Shown: piece after piece, positions 1-10,502 of the stretch
Layout: each line of letters starts with the position of its first letter
Position numbering within the stretch: position 1 is the first letter of the stretch
Assembly: GCF_014196115.1 (NCBI RefSeq)
Contig: NZ_JACIDB010000009.1
Span: 61,795-125,794 of the forward strand
Direction of reading: 5' to 3'
From: Sphingomonas aquatilis
GTDB lineage: Bacteria > Pseudomonadota > Alphaproteobacteria > Sphingomonadales > Sphingomonadaceae
Length of the DNA stretch: 64,000 bases
Made by a program: the position numbers and the translations under genes
Notes under the pieces: generated by a model
The model's input: only the letters and a program-made list of their open reading frames with translations
Database searches by the model: none
Told to the model about the DNA's origin: nothing

Positions 1-668
1 CCCGGATTGACCGAATTGACCGACCCGGTATTGATGATCGCCGCACCCCTCGGCATCAGCGGGATCGCCGCCTTGCACAGGTGGAACATCGCATAGACGT
101 TGGTCTTCATCGTCCGGTCGAACTGTTCGGTGCTGATCTCCGCGATCGACGCCTTCGACTGCTGGTACGCCGCATTGTTGACCAGGATATCCAGCCCGCC
201 CAGCTCGCGGTTGGCACGCGCGATCAGGTCGCGACAGAATTTTTCGTCGGTCAGATCGCCGGGGATCAGCACCACCTTGCGCCCTTCGGCCCGCAGCAGT
301 TTGGCAACGTCTTGCGCATCGGGCTCCTCGGTCGGATAGTAATTGATCGCGACATCGGCGCCCTCGCGCGCGAAGGCGATCACCGCGGCACGGCCGATGC
401 CGGAATCGCCGCCCGTGACCAACGCCTTGCGCCCGGCCAACCGCCCCGACCCGCGATAGCTGCGCTCGCCGCTGTCGGGCACCGGCTTCATGTCGCGTTG
501 CAGCGCCGGCCATTTCTGGCGCTGTTCGGGAAACGGCTGGCTGGTGTAGCGCGTCTGCGGATCGCTGAGCGCCGGGACGCCTTGCGCGAAGGCCGGGGCC
601 GCAGCGGCGGCGACGCCAGCGACGGCGGCGCCCTTGAACAGATCGCGGCGATTGGTCTGATCGGTCAT
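1..668 (-). CDS. Tat-exported SDR family oxidoreductase (C-terminus outside window)
   Basis: The first 222 residues are visible, read leftwards from an ATG at 668; the rest lies outside the window. The N-terminus carries a twin-arginine signal (NRRDLFKG near residues 6-13), a hydrophobic Ala-rich stretch and an AFAQ-type cleavage site, so export by Tat is predicted. A Rossmann nucleotide-binding motif TGGDSGIG follows at about residue 86, then the NNAA motif and the TGSVNSVN strand that carries the catalytic Ser region. The catalytic Tyr-x3-Lys lies beyond the edge. The layout matches the YghA/YhdF-like SDRs (glucose/ribitol dehydrogenase-like), which are common in sphingomonads. The substrate cannot be told. 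It diverges from ligA across about 165 bp. I saw no clear promoter in that gap. Confidence 0.85.
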   Translation of the reverse strand, partial: MTDQTNRRDLFKGAAVAGVAAAAAPAFAQGVPALSDPQTRYTSQPFPEQRQKWPALQRDMKPVPDSGERSYRGSGRLAGRKALVTGGDSGIGRAAVIAFAREGADVAINYYPTEEPDAQDVAKLLRAEGRKVVLIPGDLTDEKFCRDLIARANRELGGLDILVNNAAYQQSKASIAEISTEQFDRTMKTNVYAMFHLCKAAIPLMPRGAAIINTGSVNSVNP

Positions 669-824
669 GATGCGGCTTTCGATGGCGGATGGATGAAGAC
701 GCAATCGCCGGGGGCCGCGGTTGGTTCATCCGCGGCGGAAATTCATGCGGCGGATCAAGCATCTACCGCCGTCGATCCGGGCTATTCCACTCCCCGCTTG
801 CCCGACCGCCTTTCTGTCCCCTAG

Positions 825-2969
<2,145 letters not shown>

Positions 2970-3141
2970 CAAAGCGGGGGCGTTGCCTTTTTGCAACGCA
3001 GCGGGACGAAGCGACGCGGGTCATCATCGCTGCCCTTTGATTGTCACAAACTCGCAATATTGATCTCACATGGGCCGCGGCAACGGCAAAAAACACGAGC
3101 CGCGAATCCAAGAGCACCATGCTCAAAGGGGACAAGATCAG

Positions 3142-6003
3142 ATGCGTATGACTTTCGCTTGCGGCGTTGCCTTCGCCGCGCTCATGCTGCCGGGCGCCGC
3201 CTTCGCGCAGTCGACCGGTTCGACCGAAGCCGACACCGTCGGTTCGGGTGACATCGTCGTCACCGGCGCGCGCGAACCCGGCGTCGGCGGCGTGGATATT
3301 CCGAACACGTCGAAGAACAAGCAGGTCCTCAACCAGACATTCATCTCGCACCAGACCCCTGGCCAGACGATCAACGACATCATCAACCAGCTGCCGGGCG
3401 TCAGCTTCCAGAACAACGATCCGTTCGGTTCGGCGGGCGGTACGCTCACCATCCGCGGGTTCGACAGCAGCCGCATCAGCCAGACGTTCGACGGCATTCC
3501 GCTGAACGACACCGGCAACTATGCCATCTATTCGAACCAGCAGCTGGACCCCGAGCTGATCGAGCAGGTCAACGTCAACCTCGGCTCGACCGACCCCGAC
3601 TCGCCCACCGCATCGGCTTCGGGCTCGACCGTCAACTACCGCACGCTGATCCCCACCGACGAATTCGGTGCGCGCATGGTCGGCTCGATCGGCGACTATA
3701 AGTTCTTCCGCGTCTTCGGCCTGGTCAACACCGGCGTGTTCACCCCCTGGGGCACCAAGGCCTGGTTCTCGGGTTCGAGCGCGACCAATGACGTCGTGTT
3801 CAACAACTTCGGCCGCATCAACAAGCAGCAGTACAACGCCAAGATCTATCAGCCAATCGGCAGCGGCAAGGACTTTATCTCGGTTTCGGGCCACTACAAC
3901 CAGAACCGCAACAACTTCTTCGGTTCGGCGCCGCTGCGGAACGAAGATTTCGTATACACCTCGACCGGTGGAACCGGCGCGAACGCTGCCGCCCCGACGC
4001 TGGTGACCGGCGTTGCCCGCACCGCAGGCACCGGCAGCCTGAACCGCTTTCCGCGCAGCCGCGACGAGCTACCCTATTCGGTTGCGCGGTGTCAGATCGA
4101 CGTGGCGCAGGCCGGCGTCGCCGACCAGCCCGCGATCGTCAACGCGCCGGGCAATTCGAACAACGGCAGCGCCTGCGGCAGCAGCTTCGACGAGCGCTAC
4201 AACCCGTCGAACACCGCTAACATTCGCGTCAACTCGCGCTTCTCGCTCAGCGACAAGCTGACGCTGTTCGTCGATCCGTCGTATCAGTACACGAAGGCCA
4301 ACGGCGGCGGCACCGTGACCGCGCGTGAAGGCGGCTGGGTGCGTGGTACGTCGACATCGGGTCTGCCCGCCGTCACGACGCCGATCTATGGCTATATCGG
4401 CAACCAGTATTATTTCGGCCGCGACCTGAACGGCGATGGTGACGTTCTCGACACGTGCGCCCTGCAGACCAACGCCACGACCGGCGCTGTGTCCTGCACC
4501 AGCGCGACGTCGAGCAATGGCGTGACCCTGCTGGCCCCCAGCCAGACGATCACCAACCGCTACGGCGTGATCGCATCGCTGCGCTACAATTTCTCGGACA
4601 CGCAGAGCATCCGCGTCGGCTACACGCTCGATTACGGCCGTCACAAGCAGACCGGCGAGCTGGGCTTCCTGCAGGCGAACGGCAAGCCGTTCGACGTCTT
4701 CCCGGTCAACAACGGCATCCTCGCCATCAGCGGCGGCGTCCTGCAGAAGCGTAACCGGTTCTCGAAGGCGATCCTGAACCAGGGCTTCGCGCAGTACATC
4801 GGCAACTTCTTCGACAGCAAGCTGCGCGTCGAAGCGTCGGTGACCGGCAAGTGGTTCAAGCGCGACCTGACCAACTATTGCTTCACCACGTCGGCCGGCG
4901 GCAACGTCGACTGTATCGCTTCGGGTGCGCAGAACGCGGCCTATGCCGCAGCCTTCCCGTATGTCGTGGGCGGCACCACGGCGGTTCCGACCGTGACCGG
5001 CTATGCCGCGCCGCAGAACCGGGTCTACAAGTATGACCGCATCCTGCCGGCAGGCGGCCTGACCTACGAAGTCACTGACGCGGTCAGCATCTTCGGCAAC
5101 TATTCGAAGGGTATTCAGGTCCCGGGCACGGATAACCTGTATCAGGCGTTCTACTATCCGCAGAACACCACCCCTGCGAACCCGAAGCCAGAGACGACGG
5201 ACAACTTCGACGCAGGCATCCGTTACACCTCCAGCCGCATCCAGGCGTCGCTGGGCCCGTGGTACACCCGCTTCCAGAACCGTCTGGCGAGCGCCTACGA
5301 CATCGACACGCAGCAGACGATCTATCGCAACCTGGGTCGCGTCGATAAGTATGGCATCGACGGCAGCATCTCGTATCGTCCGATCCGCGAACTGCTGTTC
5401 TACGCCTACGGTTCGTATCTGAAGTCGGAGATCAAGACGAACGTCGAGATCGGCCGCTGCCCGCAGACGCTGACCGCTGCCAACACGACCAACAACTGCA
5501 CGGTCGCTGGCGCCCCGATCCTGGCGCAGACCGCCGGCAAGCGTGAATCCGGTGCTCCGGTCTACACCTTCGGTGGTCGTATCCAGGCGACGCTGGGCCC
5601 GCTCGAACTGGGCGTCCAGGCGAAGCGGACCGGCCGTCGTTACGTCAACGACCAGAACCTGCCGAACTTCGGCTGCACCGTGTCGCTTGTGAACAACGTT
5701 TGCCCGACCGTGAACGACGTGCCCGCCACCTACACCGGCACGCGCGGCATCCTGGTCCAGACGTGGGGCGCCACGGCGCCGGGCTACACGGTCGTCGACT
5801 TCGACGCCCGTCTGGCGCTCGACTGGGTCGGCATCGGCGGCAAGAACAAGACCTACCTGCAGCTGAACGTCGTCAACGCGTTCAACAAGTTCTACGTCGG
5901 CGGCTTCAACGGCGGTTCGACGCTGACCTACAACAACACCATCCCGTTCGTGCAGATCGGCAGCCCGCGCGCGTTCATCATGTCGGTGAACACCGCCTTC
6001 TGA
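3142..6003 (+). CDS. TonB-dependent outer-membrane receptor
   Basis: This is a predicted outer-membrane beta-barrel that imports a scarce ligand using TonB energy. I place the start at ATG 3142, which gives a clean signal peptide (MRMTFACG..., cleavage after AFAQ) with an AAAGGGG Shine-Dalgarno-like stretch upstream. An upstream in-frame ATG at 3070 would add 24 charged residues ahead of the signal. Residues ~30-170 form the plug (LPGVSFQNND, TIRGFDSS, a DGIPLND-type loop). The remainder is a barrel ending in a C-terminal Phe, as the BAM signal requires. The length of 953 residues is long, and the extracellular loops contain paired cysteines. The ligand is not evident: no iron, B12 or sugar genes adjoin. 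The next genes are a kinase/regulator pair, but an intrinsic terminator separates them. Confidence 0.92.
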   Translation: MRMTFACGVAFAALMLPGAAFAQSTGSTEADTVGSGDIVVTGAREPGVGGVDIPNTSKNKQVLNQTFISHQTPGQTINDIINQLPGVSFQNNDPFGSAGGTLTIRGFDSSRISQTFDGIPLNDTGNYAIYSNQQLDPELIEQVNVNLGSTDPDSPTASASGSTVNYRTLIPTDEFGARMVGSIGDYKFFRVFGLVNTGVFTPWGTKAWFSGSSATNDVVFNNFGRINKQQYNAKIYQPIGSGKDFISVSGHYNQNRNNFFGSAPLRNEDFVYTSTGGTGANAAAPTLVTGVARTAGTGSLNRFPRSRDELPYSVARCQIDVAQAGVADQPAIVNAPGNSNNGSACGSSFDERYNPSNTANIRVNSRFSLSDKLTLFVDPSYQYTKANGGGTVTAREGGWVRGTSTSGLPAVTTPIYGYIGNQYYFGRDLNGDGDVLDTCALQTNATTGAVSCTSATSSNGVTLLAPSQTITNRYGVIASLRYNFSDTQSIRVGYTLDYGRHKQTGELGFLQANGKPFDVFPVNNGILAISGGVLQKRNRFSKAILNQGFAQYIGNFFDSKLRVEASVTGKWFKRDLTNYCFTTSAGGNVDCIASGAQNAAYAAAFPYVVGGTTAVPTVTGYAAPQNRVYKYDRILPAGGLTYEVTDAVSIFGNYSKGIQVPGTDNLYQAFYYPQNTTPANPKPETTDNFDAGIRYTSSRIQASLGPWYTRFQNRLASAYDIDTQQTIYRNLGRVDKYGIDGSISYRPIRELLFYAYGSYLKSEIKTNVEIGRCPQTLTAANTTNNCTVAGAPILAQTAGKRESGAPVYTFGGRIQATLGPLELGVQAKRTGRRYVNDQNLPNFGCTVSLVNNVCPTVNDVPATYTGTRGILVQTWGATAPGYTVVDFDARLALDWVGIGGKNKTYLQLNVVNAFNKFYVGGFNGGSTLTYNNTIPFVQIGSPRAFIMSVNTAF

Positions 6004-6032
6004 TCGACCTGACCGACACGGTCTGACGGACA

Positions 6033-6073
6033 GGGCCGTCGCTCCATCATCGGAGCGGCGGCCCTTCTGTTTT
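6033..6073 (+). terminator. Rho-independent terminator after the TonB receptor
   Basis: A 13-bp stem (GGGCCGTCGCTCC / GGAGCGGCGGCCC, one G-U pair) closes a 6-base ATCATC loop and is followed by TTCTGTTTT. It sits 30 bp after the receptor stop and before the histidine kinase, so the kinase probably has its own promoter. Confidence 0.85.
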
Positions 6074-6110
6074 GCACGGCGGTGCGCACGCGTGTAGAGA
6101 CGCCGGCTAT

Positions 6111-7223
6111 ATGGCGACCCTTCCCGCCCCCAACCGCCCGGCGCTCAACGTGCGCCCCTTCTTCGAGAACAAGAGCCGCGCCTTCTGGACGCTGCAGGCG
6201 GTCGGCTGGACCGGCTATCTGCTGCTGCGCGGCGCCTCGACGCTCACCAACCTGTCGCTCGACACGATCATTCCCGTGATCGTCGAGGCGATCGTCGGCT
6301 ATTGCGTCACGTTGCTGCTCTCGACCTTCTACGGCTATTTCCGGCGCTTGCCGCGGGTCAGCGGGCTGATCCTGACGATCCTCGCCTTCGTGGTCGCGAC
6401 GATCTTCTCGACCTTCGTCGATGCCTTCACCTGGTCGCTGATCCAGAACGGCCAGCCGGGCGTCACGCTGCCGCGCATGGTCGTTGCCTTCTACGTCGCC
6501 TTCACCGCGCTGTTCGGCTGGTCTGCGCTGTACTTCGGCATCAACTTCTACCTGATCGTCGAGGATCAGATCGACCAGATGCAGCATCTGGAAAGTCAGG
6601 CATCGTCGGCGCAGCTCGCGATGCTGCGCTATCAGCTCAACCCGCACTTCCTGTTCAACACGCTCAATTCCATCTCGACGCTGGTACTGCTCAAGCAAAC
6701 CGAGCGGGCCAATGCGATGCTGAGCCGGCTGTCGTCCTTCCTGCGCTACACGCTGGCCAACGAACCGACTGCGCACGTCACCGTGCTGCAAGAGGTCGAG
6801 ACGCTGAAGCTATATCTCGAGATCGAAAAGATGCGGTTCGAGGATCGCCTGCGCCCGGTGTTCGACGTCGATCCGCGTGCCGAACGCGCCCGCCTGCCTT
6901 CGCTGCTGCTGCAACCCTTGGTCGAGAACGCGATTAAATATGCCGTCAGCACGCAGGAGCAGGGAGCCGAAATCTGCATCCGCGCGCGGCTCGCCGGGGA
7001 TCGCGTGCAGATCGGCGTATCCGACACGGGGCCGGGTTTGCAGGAGGGTCGTGCGATGCCAAGCCTTTCAACCGGCGTGGGTCTCCCCAATATTAGGGAG
7101 CGGCTGGTCCAGGCCTACGGCCCGGATCACCGTTTTGAGACGCGTACCGCGCCGGCTGGCGGGTTTTCGGTGGAAATCGAAATTCCCTTCCAGCTCGACG
7201 ATGTGAGTAGAGAGGCCGCATGA
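6111..7223 (+). CDS. Membrane sensor histidine kinase, LytS/His_kinase family
   Basis: Predicted inner-membrane sensor of 370 residues. The start chosen is ATG 6111; an in-frame TTG at 6072 lies inside the preceding terminator. Residues ~25-152 contain four hydrophobic segments with no obvious periplasmic sensor domain. The kinase core has the His_kinase (PF06580-type) phosphoacceptor motif LNPHFLFNTLNSI with His179. It also has an HATPase domain with NAIKYA, a DTGPGL G-box and GVGLPNIRERL. This is the LytS/YehU subclass, which normally signals to LytTR response regulators, and such a gene overlaps its 3' end by 4 bp (ATGA). The stimulus is unknown. Confidence 0.93.
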   Translation: MATLPAPNRPALNVRPFFENKSRAFWTLQAVGWTGYLLLRGASTLTNLSLDTIIPVIVEAIVGYCVTLLLSTFYGYFRRLPRVSGLILTILAFVVATIFSTFVDAFTWSLIQNGQPGVTLPRMVVAFYVAFTALFGWSALYFGINFYLIVEDQIDQMQHLESQASSAQLAMLRYQLNPHFLFNTLNSISTLVLLKQTERANAMLSRLSSFLRYTLANEPTAHVTVLQEVETLKLYLEIEKMRFEDRLRPVFDVDPRAERARLPSLLLQPLVENAIKYAVSTQEQGAEICIRARLAGDRVQIGVSDTGPGLQEGRAMPSLSTGVGLPNIRERLVQAYGPDHRFETRTAPAGGFSVEIEIPFQLDDVSREAA

Positions 7224-8017
7224 CGATCAGAACCATCCTGGTGGACGACGAACCGCTCGCGATCCAGGGATTGGAGCTCCGGCTCCAGGCGCATGAAGAC
7301 ATCGAGATCATCGAAAAGTGCTCGAACGGGCGCGAGGCGATCCGGGCGATCAAGACGCACAAGCCCGACCTCGTCTTCCTCGATATCCAGATGCCTGGTT
7401 TCGATGGCTTTTCGGTCGTGCAGGGCCTGATGGAGGTCGAGCCGCCTTTGTTCGTGTTCGTCACCGCCTATAGCGACCACGCGCTGCGGGCGTTCGAGGC
7501 GCAGGCGGTCGATTATCTGATGAAGCCCGTCGAGGAATCGCGTCTTGCCGACACGATCGAACGGGTGCGGCAAAGGCTTAGCGAGAAGCGCGGCGTCGAG
7601 GAGGTGGAGAAGCTGAAGGAGGTGCTCGCCGAGCATGCGCCCGAGGCGGCCGCCGATATCGCCGACGCGGGCGACCTGTCGGCCAATCGCTACGAGAAGC
7701 TCATCAACATCAAGGATCAGGGCCAGATCTTCCGCGTCGACGTCGACACGATCGAGCGGATCGACGCGGCAGGCGACTATATGGTGATCTACACCGGCGA
7801 CCGGAACCTGATCCTGCGCGAGACGATGAAGGATCTGGAAAAGCGGCTCGATCCGCGCCGCTTCCAGCGCGTCCATCGCTCGACGATCGTCAACCTCGAT
7901 CTCGTCAAACAGGTGAAGCCGCACACCAACGGCGAATGCTTCCTGGTGCTCGATTCGGGCGCCAGCGTGAAGGTCAGCCGCAGCTATCGCGACGTCGTCG
8001 CGCGCTTCGTCCACTAA
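7220..8017 (+). CDS. LytTR-type response regulator
   Basis: Response regulator of 265 residues, presumed partner of the overlapping kinase. The receiver domain spans residues 1-120, with acidic residues DDE at 9-11, phosphoacceptor Asp55 (FLDIQMPG), Thr in FVTAYS and Lys in MKPVEE. A charged linker (about 125-160) leads to a LytTR DNA-binding domain (INIKDQGQIFRVDVDTIERI ... FQRVHRSTIVNLDLV). LytTR proteins bind direct repeats as dimers. No such site was identified upstream of its own operon. It begins inside the kinase stop codon (ATGA overlap), so the two are translationally coupled. A strong GC hairpin lies immediately after the stop. Confidence 0.94.
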   Translation: MTIRTILVDDEPLAIQGLELRLQAHEDIEIIEKCSNGREAIRAIKTHKPDLVFLDIQMPGFDGFSVVQGLMEVEPPLFVFVTAYSDHALRAFEAQAVDYLMKPVEESRLADTIERVRQRLSEKRGVEEVEKLKEVLAEHAPEAAADIADAGDLSANRYEKLINIKDQGQIFRVDVDTIERIDAAGDYMVIYTGDRNLILRETMKDLEKRLDPRRFQRVHRSTIVNLDLVKQVKPHTNGECFLVLDSGASVKVSRSYRDVVARFVH

Positions 8018-8023
8018 CGAAAG

Positions 8024-8047
8024 CGGGGGCGGCCGCTGCCGCCCCCG
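8024..8047. terminator. Strong hairpin between convergent genes, possible bidirectional terminator
   Basis: GGGGGCGGC (8025-8033), loop CGCT, GCCGCCCCC (8038-8046). The perfect 9-bp stem lies between the response-regulator stop and the stop of the oppositely oriented small membrane protein. No good T-run flanks it on either strand, so termination strength is uncertain. Confidence 0.55.
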
Positions 8048-8054
8048 ATCGATC

Positions 8055-8210
8055 TTATAAAGCGCGGCGGCCGGTGAAGAGCTGGATCAGGCCGACGATG
8101 ATCGCGATGACCAGCAGGATGTGGATCAGACCGCCGGCGATGTGGAGCGAGAAGCCCAGCAGCCACAGGATCAGCAGGATTACGGCGATCGTCCACAACA
8201 TGATTGGCAT
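8055..8210 (-). CDS. Small membrane protein, lmo0937 family
   Basis: This 51-residue protein is almost entirely hydrophobic. It reads MPIMLWTIAVILLILWLLGF, a short polar turn (SLHIAGG), a second hydrophobic helix, and a positively charged end (FTGRRAL). That is the pattern of the lmo0937-type two-helix membrane proteins, which are often stress-induced; their molecular role is not known to me. The start has a good Shine-Dalgarno sequence (GAGAGGG, spacing about 1-6). About 39 bp upstream lies a textbook EcfG-type promoter, which supports both the gene's reality and general-stress control. It is convergent with the response regulator. Confidence 0.88.
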   Translation of the reverse strand: MPIMLWTIAVILLILWLLGFSLHIAGGLIHILLVIAIIVGLIQLFTGRRAL

Positions 8211-8248
8211 CCCTCTCTTCGCCGAGCCCAGCGCCCGGCGTCAGCAAC

Positions 8249-8276
8249 AAAACGTTACGCAGGCGATACCGGTTCC
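8249..8276 (-). promoter_or_regulatory. EcfG-type (general stress response) promoter
   Basis: On the minus strand the sequence reads GGAAC (8276-8272), 17 bases, then CGTTTT (8254-8249). This matches the alphaproteobacterial EcfG consensus GGAAC-N16/17-CGTT. It points at the small lmo0937-family gene beginning at 8210. Confidence 0.75.
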
Positions 8277-8322
8277 GTTATGTCCGAAGAGTGATTGTTT
8301 GTGAGGCGCTTACGATGCGCCG

Positions 8323-9111
8323 TCAGCGAATCGAGGCGGCCTCCGCCCGTGGCTTGATCCACGCGAGCGCCTCGTCATGGATGCCCGGTGCAGCAACCAT
8401 CACGCCGAAGGCGGTCGGATCGGGCTTGTTATAGCGGAGCGGCCCACCCAGCGCGTCGCTCACCCCCGCGCCCGCCTCGCCCGCGATCACCGCCGCGGCC
8501 GCGATATCCCATTCGTTGCCCCAGCGCAGCGTCGCGACGAGGTCAGCCTCGTCCGCCGCCACCATTGCCATCCGCAGCGCAATCGAATTGGGCTTGTGGA
8601 CGATCGTCAAATGCCGATCGATCTTCGGCAGTGCATCGGTGGGCACACGCGCACCGGACAAAGCGGATCGCGTACCGGCGTGCAGGGCCACGCCGTTGCG
8701 CCACGCCCCCTGCCCGCGCGTCGCGGTCCAGCGTTCGCGGCGCGCCGGTGCATCGAGCACTCCCAGCACCACCTCGCCGTTGCGCACCAGCGCGACCGAG
8801 ACCGCCCAGCCCTCGCGTCCGCGGATATAATCGCGGGTCCCGTCGATCGGATCGACGACCCACACCGCCTCGCGCGCCAGCCGGTCGGTATTGTCCACCG
8901 TCTCCTCCGACAGCCAACCAGCGTCAGGCAGCAGCCCCTCCAAGCGCGCGCGCAACATACGATCGACGTCGAGATCGACCTCGCACACCGGGCTACCCGG
9001 TGTCTTCTCCCAGCGGCGGAAATCGGTCCGCCAGCGGGCAAGCGCCATCTGCCCCGCCTCGTGCGCGATCTGGGCGACGGCCGCCGTCAGGTCGAACGCC
9101 GGATCAGCCAC
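8323..9111 (-). CDS. Inositol-monophosphatase-family phosphatase (CysQ/HisN-like)
   Basis: Mg2+-dependent phosphomonoesterase of 262 residues. Family motifs are EET (about residue 69), WVVDPIDGTRDYIRG, which supplies the metal-binding Asp residues, and EWDIAAAAVIAGEAG near the C-terminus. Proteins of this family include inositol monophosphatase, CysQ (3'-phosphoadenosine 5'-phosphate hydrolysis) and HisN-type histidinol phosphatase. The sequence alone does not choose among them. The gene order suggests a CysQ-like role by habit, not by proof. It overlaps the upstream pmbA by 8 bp and is the last gene of ubiA-pmbA-phosphatase. Confidence 0.88.
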   Translation of the reverse strand: MADPAFDLTAAVAQIAHEAGQMALARWRTDFRRWEKTPGSPVCEVDLDVDRMLRARLEGLLPDAGWLSEETVDNTDRLAREAVWVVDPIDGTRDYIRGREGWAVSVALVRNGEVVLGVLDAPARRERWTATRGQGAWRNGVALHAGTRSALSGARVPTDALPKIDRHLTIVHKPNSIALRMAMVAADEADLVATLRWGNEWDIAAAAVIAGEAGAGVSDALGGPLRYNKPDPTAFGVMVAAPGIHDEALAWIKPRAEAASIR

Positions 9112-10453
9112 TCGCGATCGTCATCCCGTCGATCCGCAACGTCGGCACGTTGATGCCATAGCGAAATTCGAGGTCGCTCGCGGGCGTCATGTTGAGGAAC
9201 ATGTCCTTTAGATTGCCCGCAATCGTGAATTCGGCGACCGGCCCGGCAATCGCCCCGTCGACGATGCGGAAGCCGGACGCGCCCCGGCTGTAATCGCCCG
9301 TGACGGAGTTCACCCCCTGGCCGATCAGCTCCGTGATATAGACGCCATCGGCAATGTCGCCGATCAGCGTCTCGACCGGGATCACACCGGCCTGCATGTA
9401 CAGATTGCTGGGCGAGACGCCGGGCGATCCGCCGACGCCGCGCGCGGCATGGCCGGTCGGCTCCAGCCCCAGTTGCCGCGCCGATCCGCTGTCGAGCAGC
9501 CAGGTCTCCAGCATACCGTCCGCAATGATCGCGGTCGGCGATACCGGCAGCCCTTCACCGTCGAAGGGGCGCGACCGCAGCCCGTGCGGGCGATGCGGAT
9601 CGTCGCAGATGGTGACGCCGTCGGCGAACACGCGCGTCCCCAGCGCGTCGAGCAGAAAACTGGTCCGCCGTGCGATCGCCTGGCCGGCAATCGCGCCGGT
9701 GAGATGGCCGAGCAGCGACGAGCCGACGCGCGGATCGAGCACGACCGGCATCGCACCGCTGGCGAGGCGGCCGGGGTTGATCCGGGCGACGGCACGCTCC
9801 CCGGCGCGCCGGCCGATCGCCTCCGGCGTCTCGAGATGCGCCCGCTTGCGCGCTGCGTGATGGGCGTAATCGCGCTGCATGCCGCTCGCGACGTCGCCGG
9901 CCAGCACGCTTGCCGACAGGCTATAGGTGGTCGTGGCATAGGCGCCGGCAAAGCCATGGCTGGTCGCCAGACCCCAGACGGATCGCGACGCGGCCGCGCC
10001 GCCGCCCTCGCTGTTGCTAACGCCCGCAACGCTGCGTGCCGCGTCCTCGGCCTCCTCGGCCCAGGCCCGCAGATCGGCAGGCGAAATGTCGCCGCCATCG
10101 TCGAGATCGAGCAGAGGCGGCGCCCCGTGCATCAACCGCTCCTGCGGCGCGAGGCCCGCCCAGCGATCCTCCGGCGCCTCGCGCGCCATCGCCACCGCAC
10201 GCTCCACCAGCGCGCCCAGCGCGTCGGCGGACAGGTCGGACGTCGAGACGCTCGCCGAGCGCCGGCCGACGAAGACCCGCAGCCCCAGCTCTTCGCTTTC
10301 CGACCGACCCAGATCCTCCAATGCGCCCAGCCGCACGCCCACGTCGGTCGAGGCATCCGCGGCAAAGACCGCGTCCGCGGCATCCGCCCCCGCCCGAACG
10401 GCGCGGGAAACGATATCGGCGGCGCGGTCACGCGCTTGATCGGGAGTCAGCAT
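9104..10453 (-). CDS. pmbA: TldD/PmbA family protein, PmbA
   Basis: PmbA (TldE) pairs with TldD to form a metalloprotease that matures peptides and degrades unfolded peptides. PmbA itself lacks the HExxxH zinc site, and none is seen here. The product is 449 residues from ATG 10453, which has a GGGGG stretch just upstream. A TTG nine bases earlier would add only MGA. Characteristic regions are the N-terminal SESEELGLRVFVGRRSAS segment, the central GxAGAYATTTYSLS-like strand and the C-terminal SPSNLYM ... GVYITELIGQGVN ... YSRGASGF block. No tldD is in the window. It lies 49 bp after ubiA and overlaps the next gene. Confidence 0.93.
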   Translation of the reverse strand: MLTPDQARDRAADIVSRAVRAGADAADAVFAADASTDVGVRLGALEDLGRSESEELGLRVFVGRRSASVSTSDLSADALGALVERAVAMAREAPEDRWAGLAPQERLMHGAPPLLDLDDGGDISPADLRAWAEEAEDAARSVAGVSNSEGGGAAASRSVWGLATSHGFAGAYATTTYSLSASVLAGDVASGMQRDYAHHAARKRAHLETPEAIGRRAGERAVARINPGRLASGAMPVVLDPRVGSSLLGHLTGAIAGQAIARRTSFLLDALGTRVFADGVTICDDPHRPHGLRSRPFDGEGLPVSPTAIIADGMLETWLLDSGSARQLGLEPTGHAARGVGGSPGVSPSNLYMQAGVIPVETLIGDIADGVYITELIGQGVNSVTGDYSRGASGFRIVDGAIAGPVAEFTIAGNLKDMFLNMTPASDLEFRYGINVPTLRIDGMTIASG

Positions 10454-10502
10454 CGCCCCCAATTAGGGGCGGGGCGGGCGCGATGCTAGGCCCGACGGCA
10501 GC

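Noticed and set aside
2982..3000. Intrinsic terminator after ligA
   Set aside because: The GCGTTGC/GCAACGC hairpin has its T-run in the loop and none after the stem, so it was not listed as a terminator.
8014..8250. 78-codon Arg/Pro/His-rich frame over the lmo0937-family gene
   Set aside because: A different frame encodes a clean hydrophobic 51-residue protein with a Shine-Dalgarno sequence and promoter.
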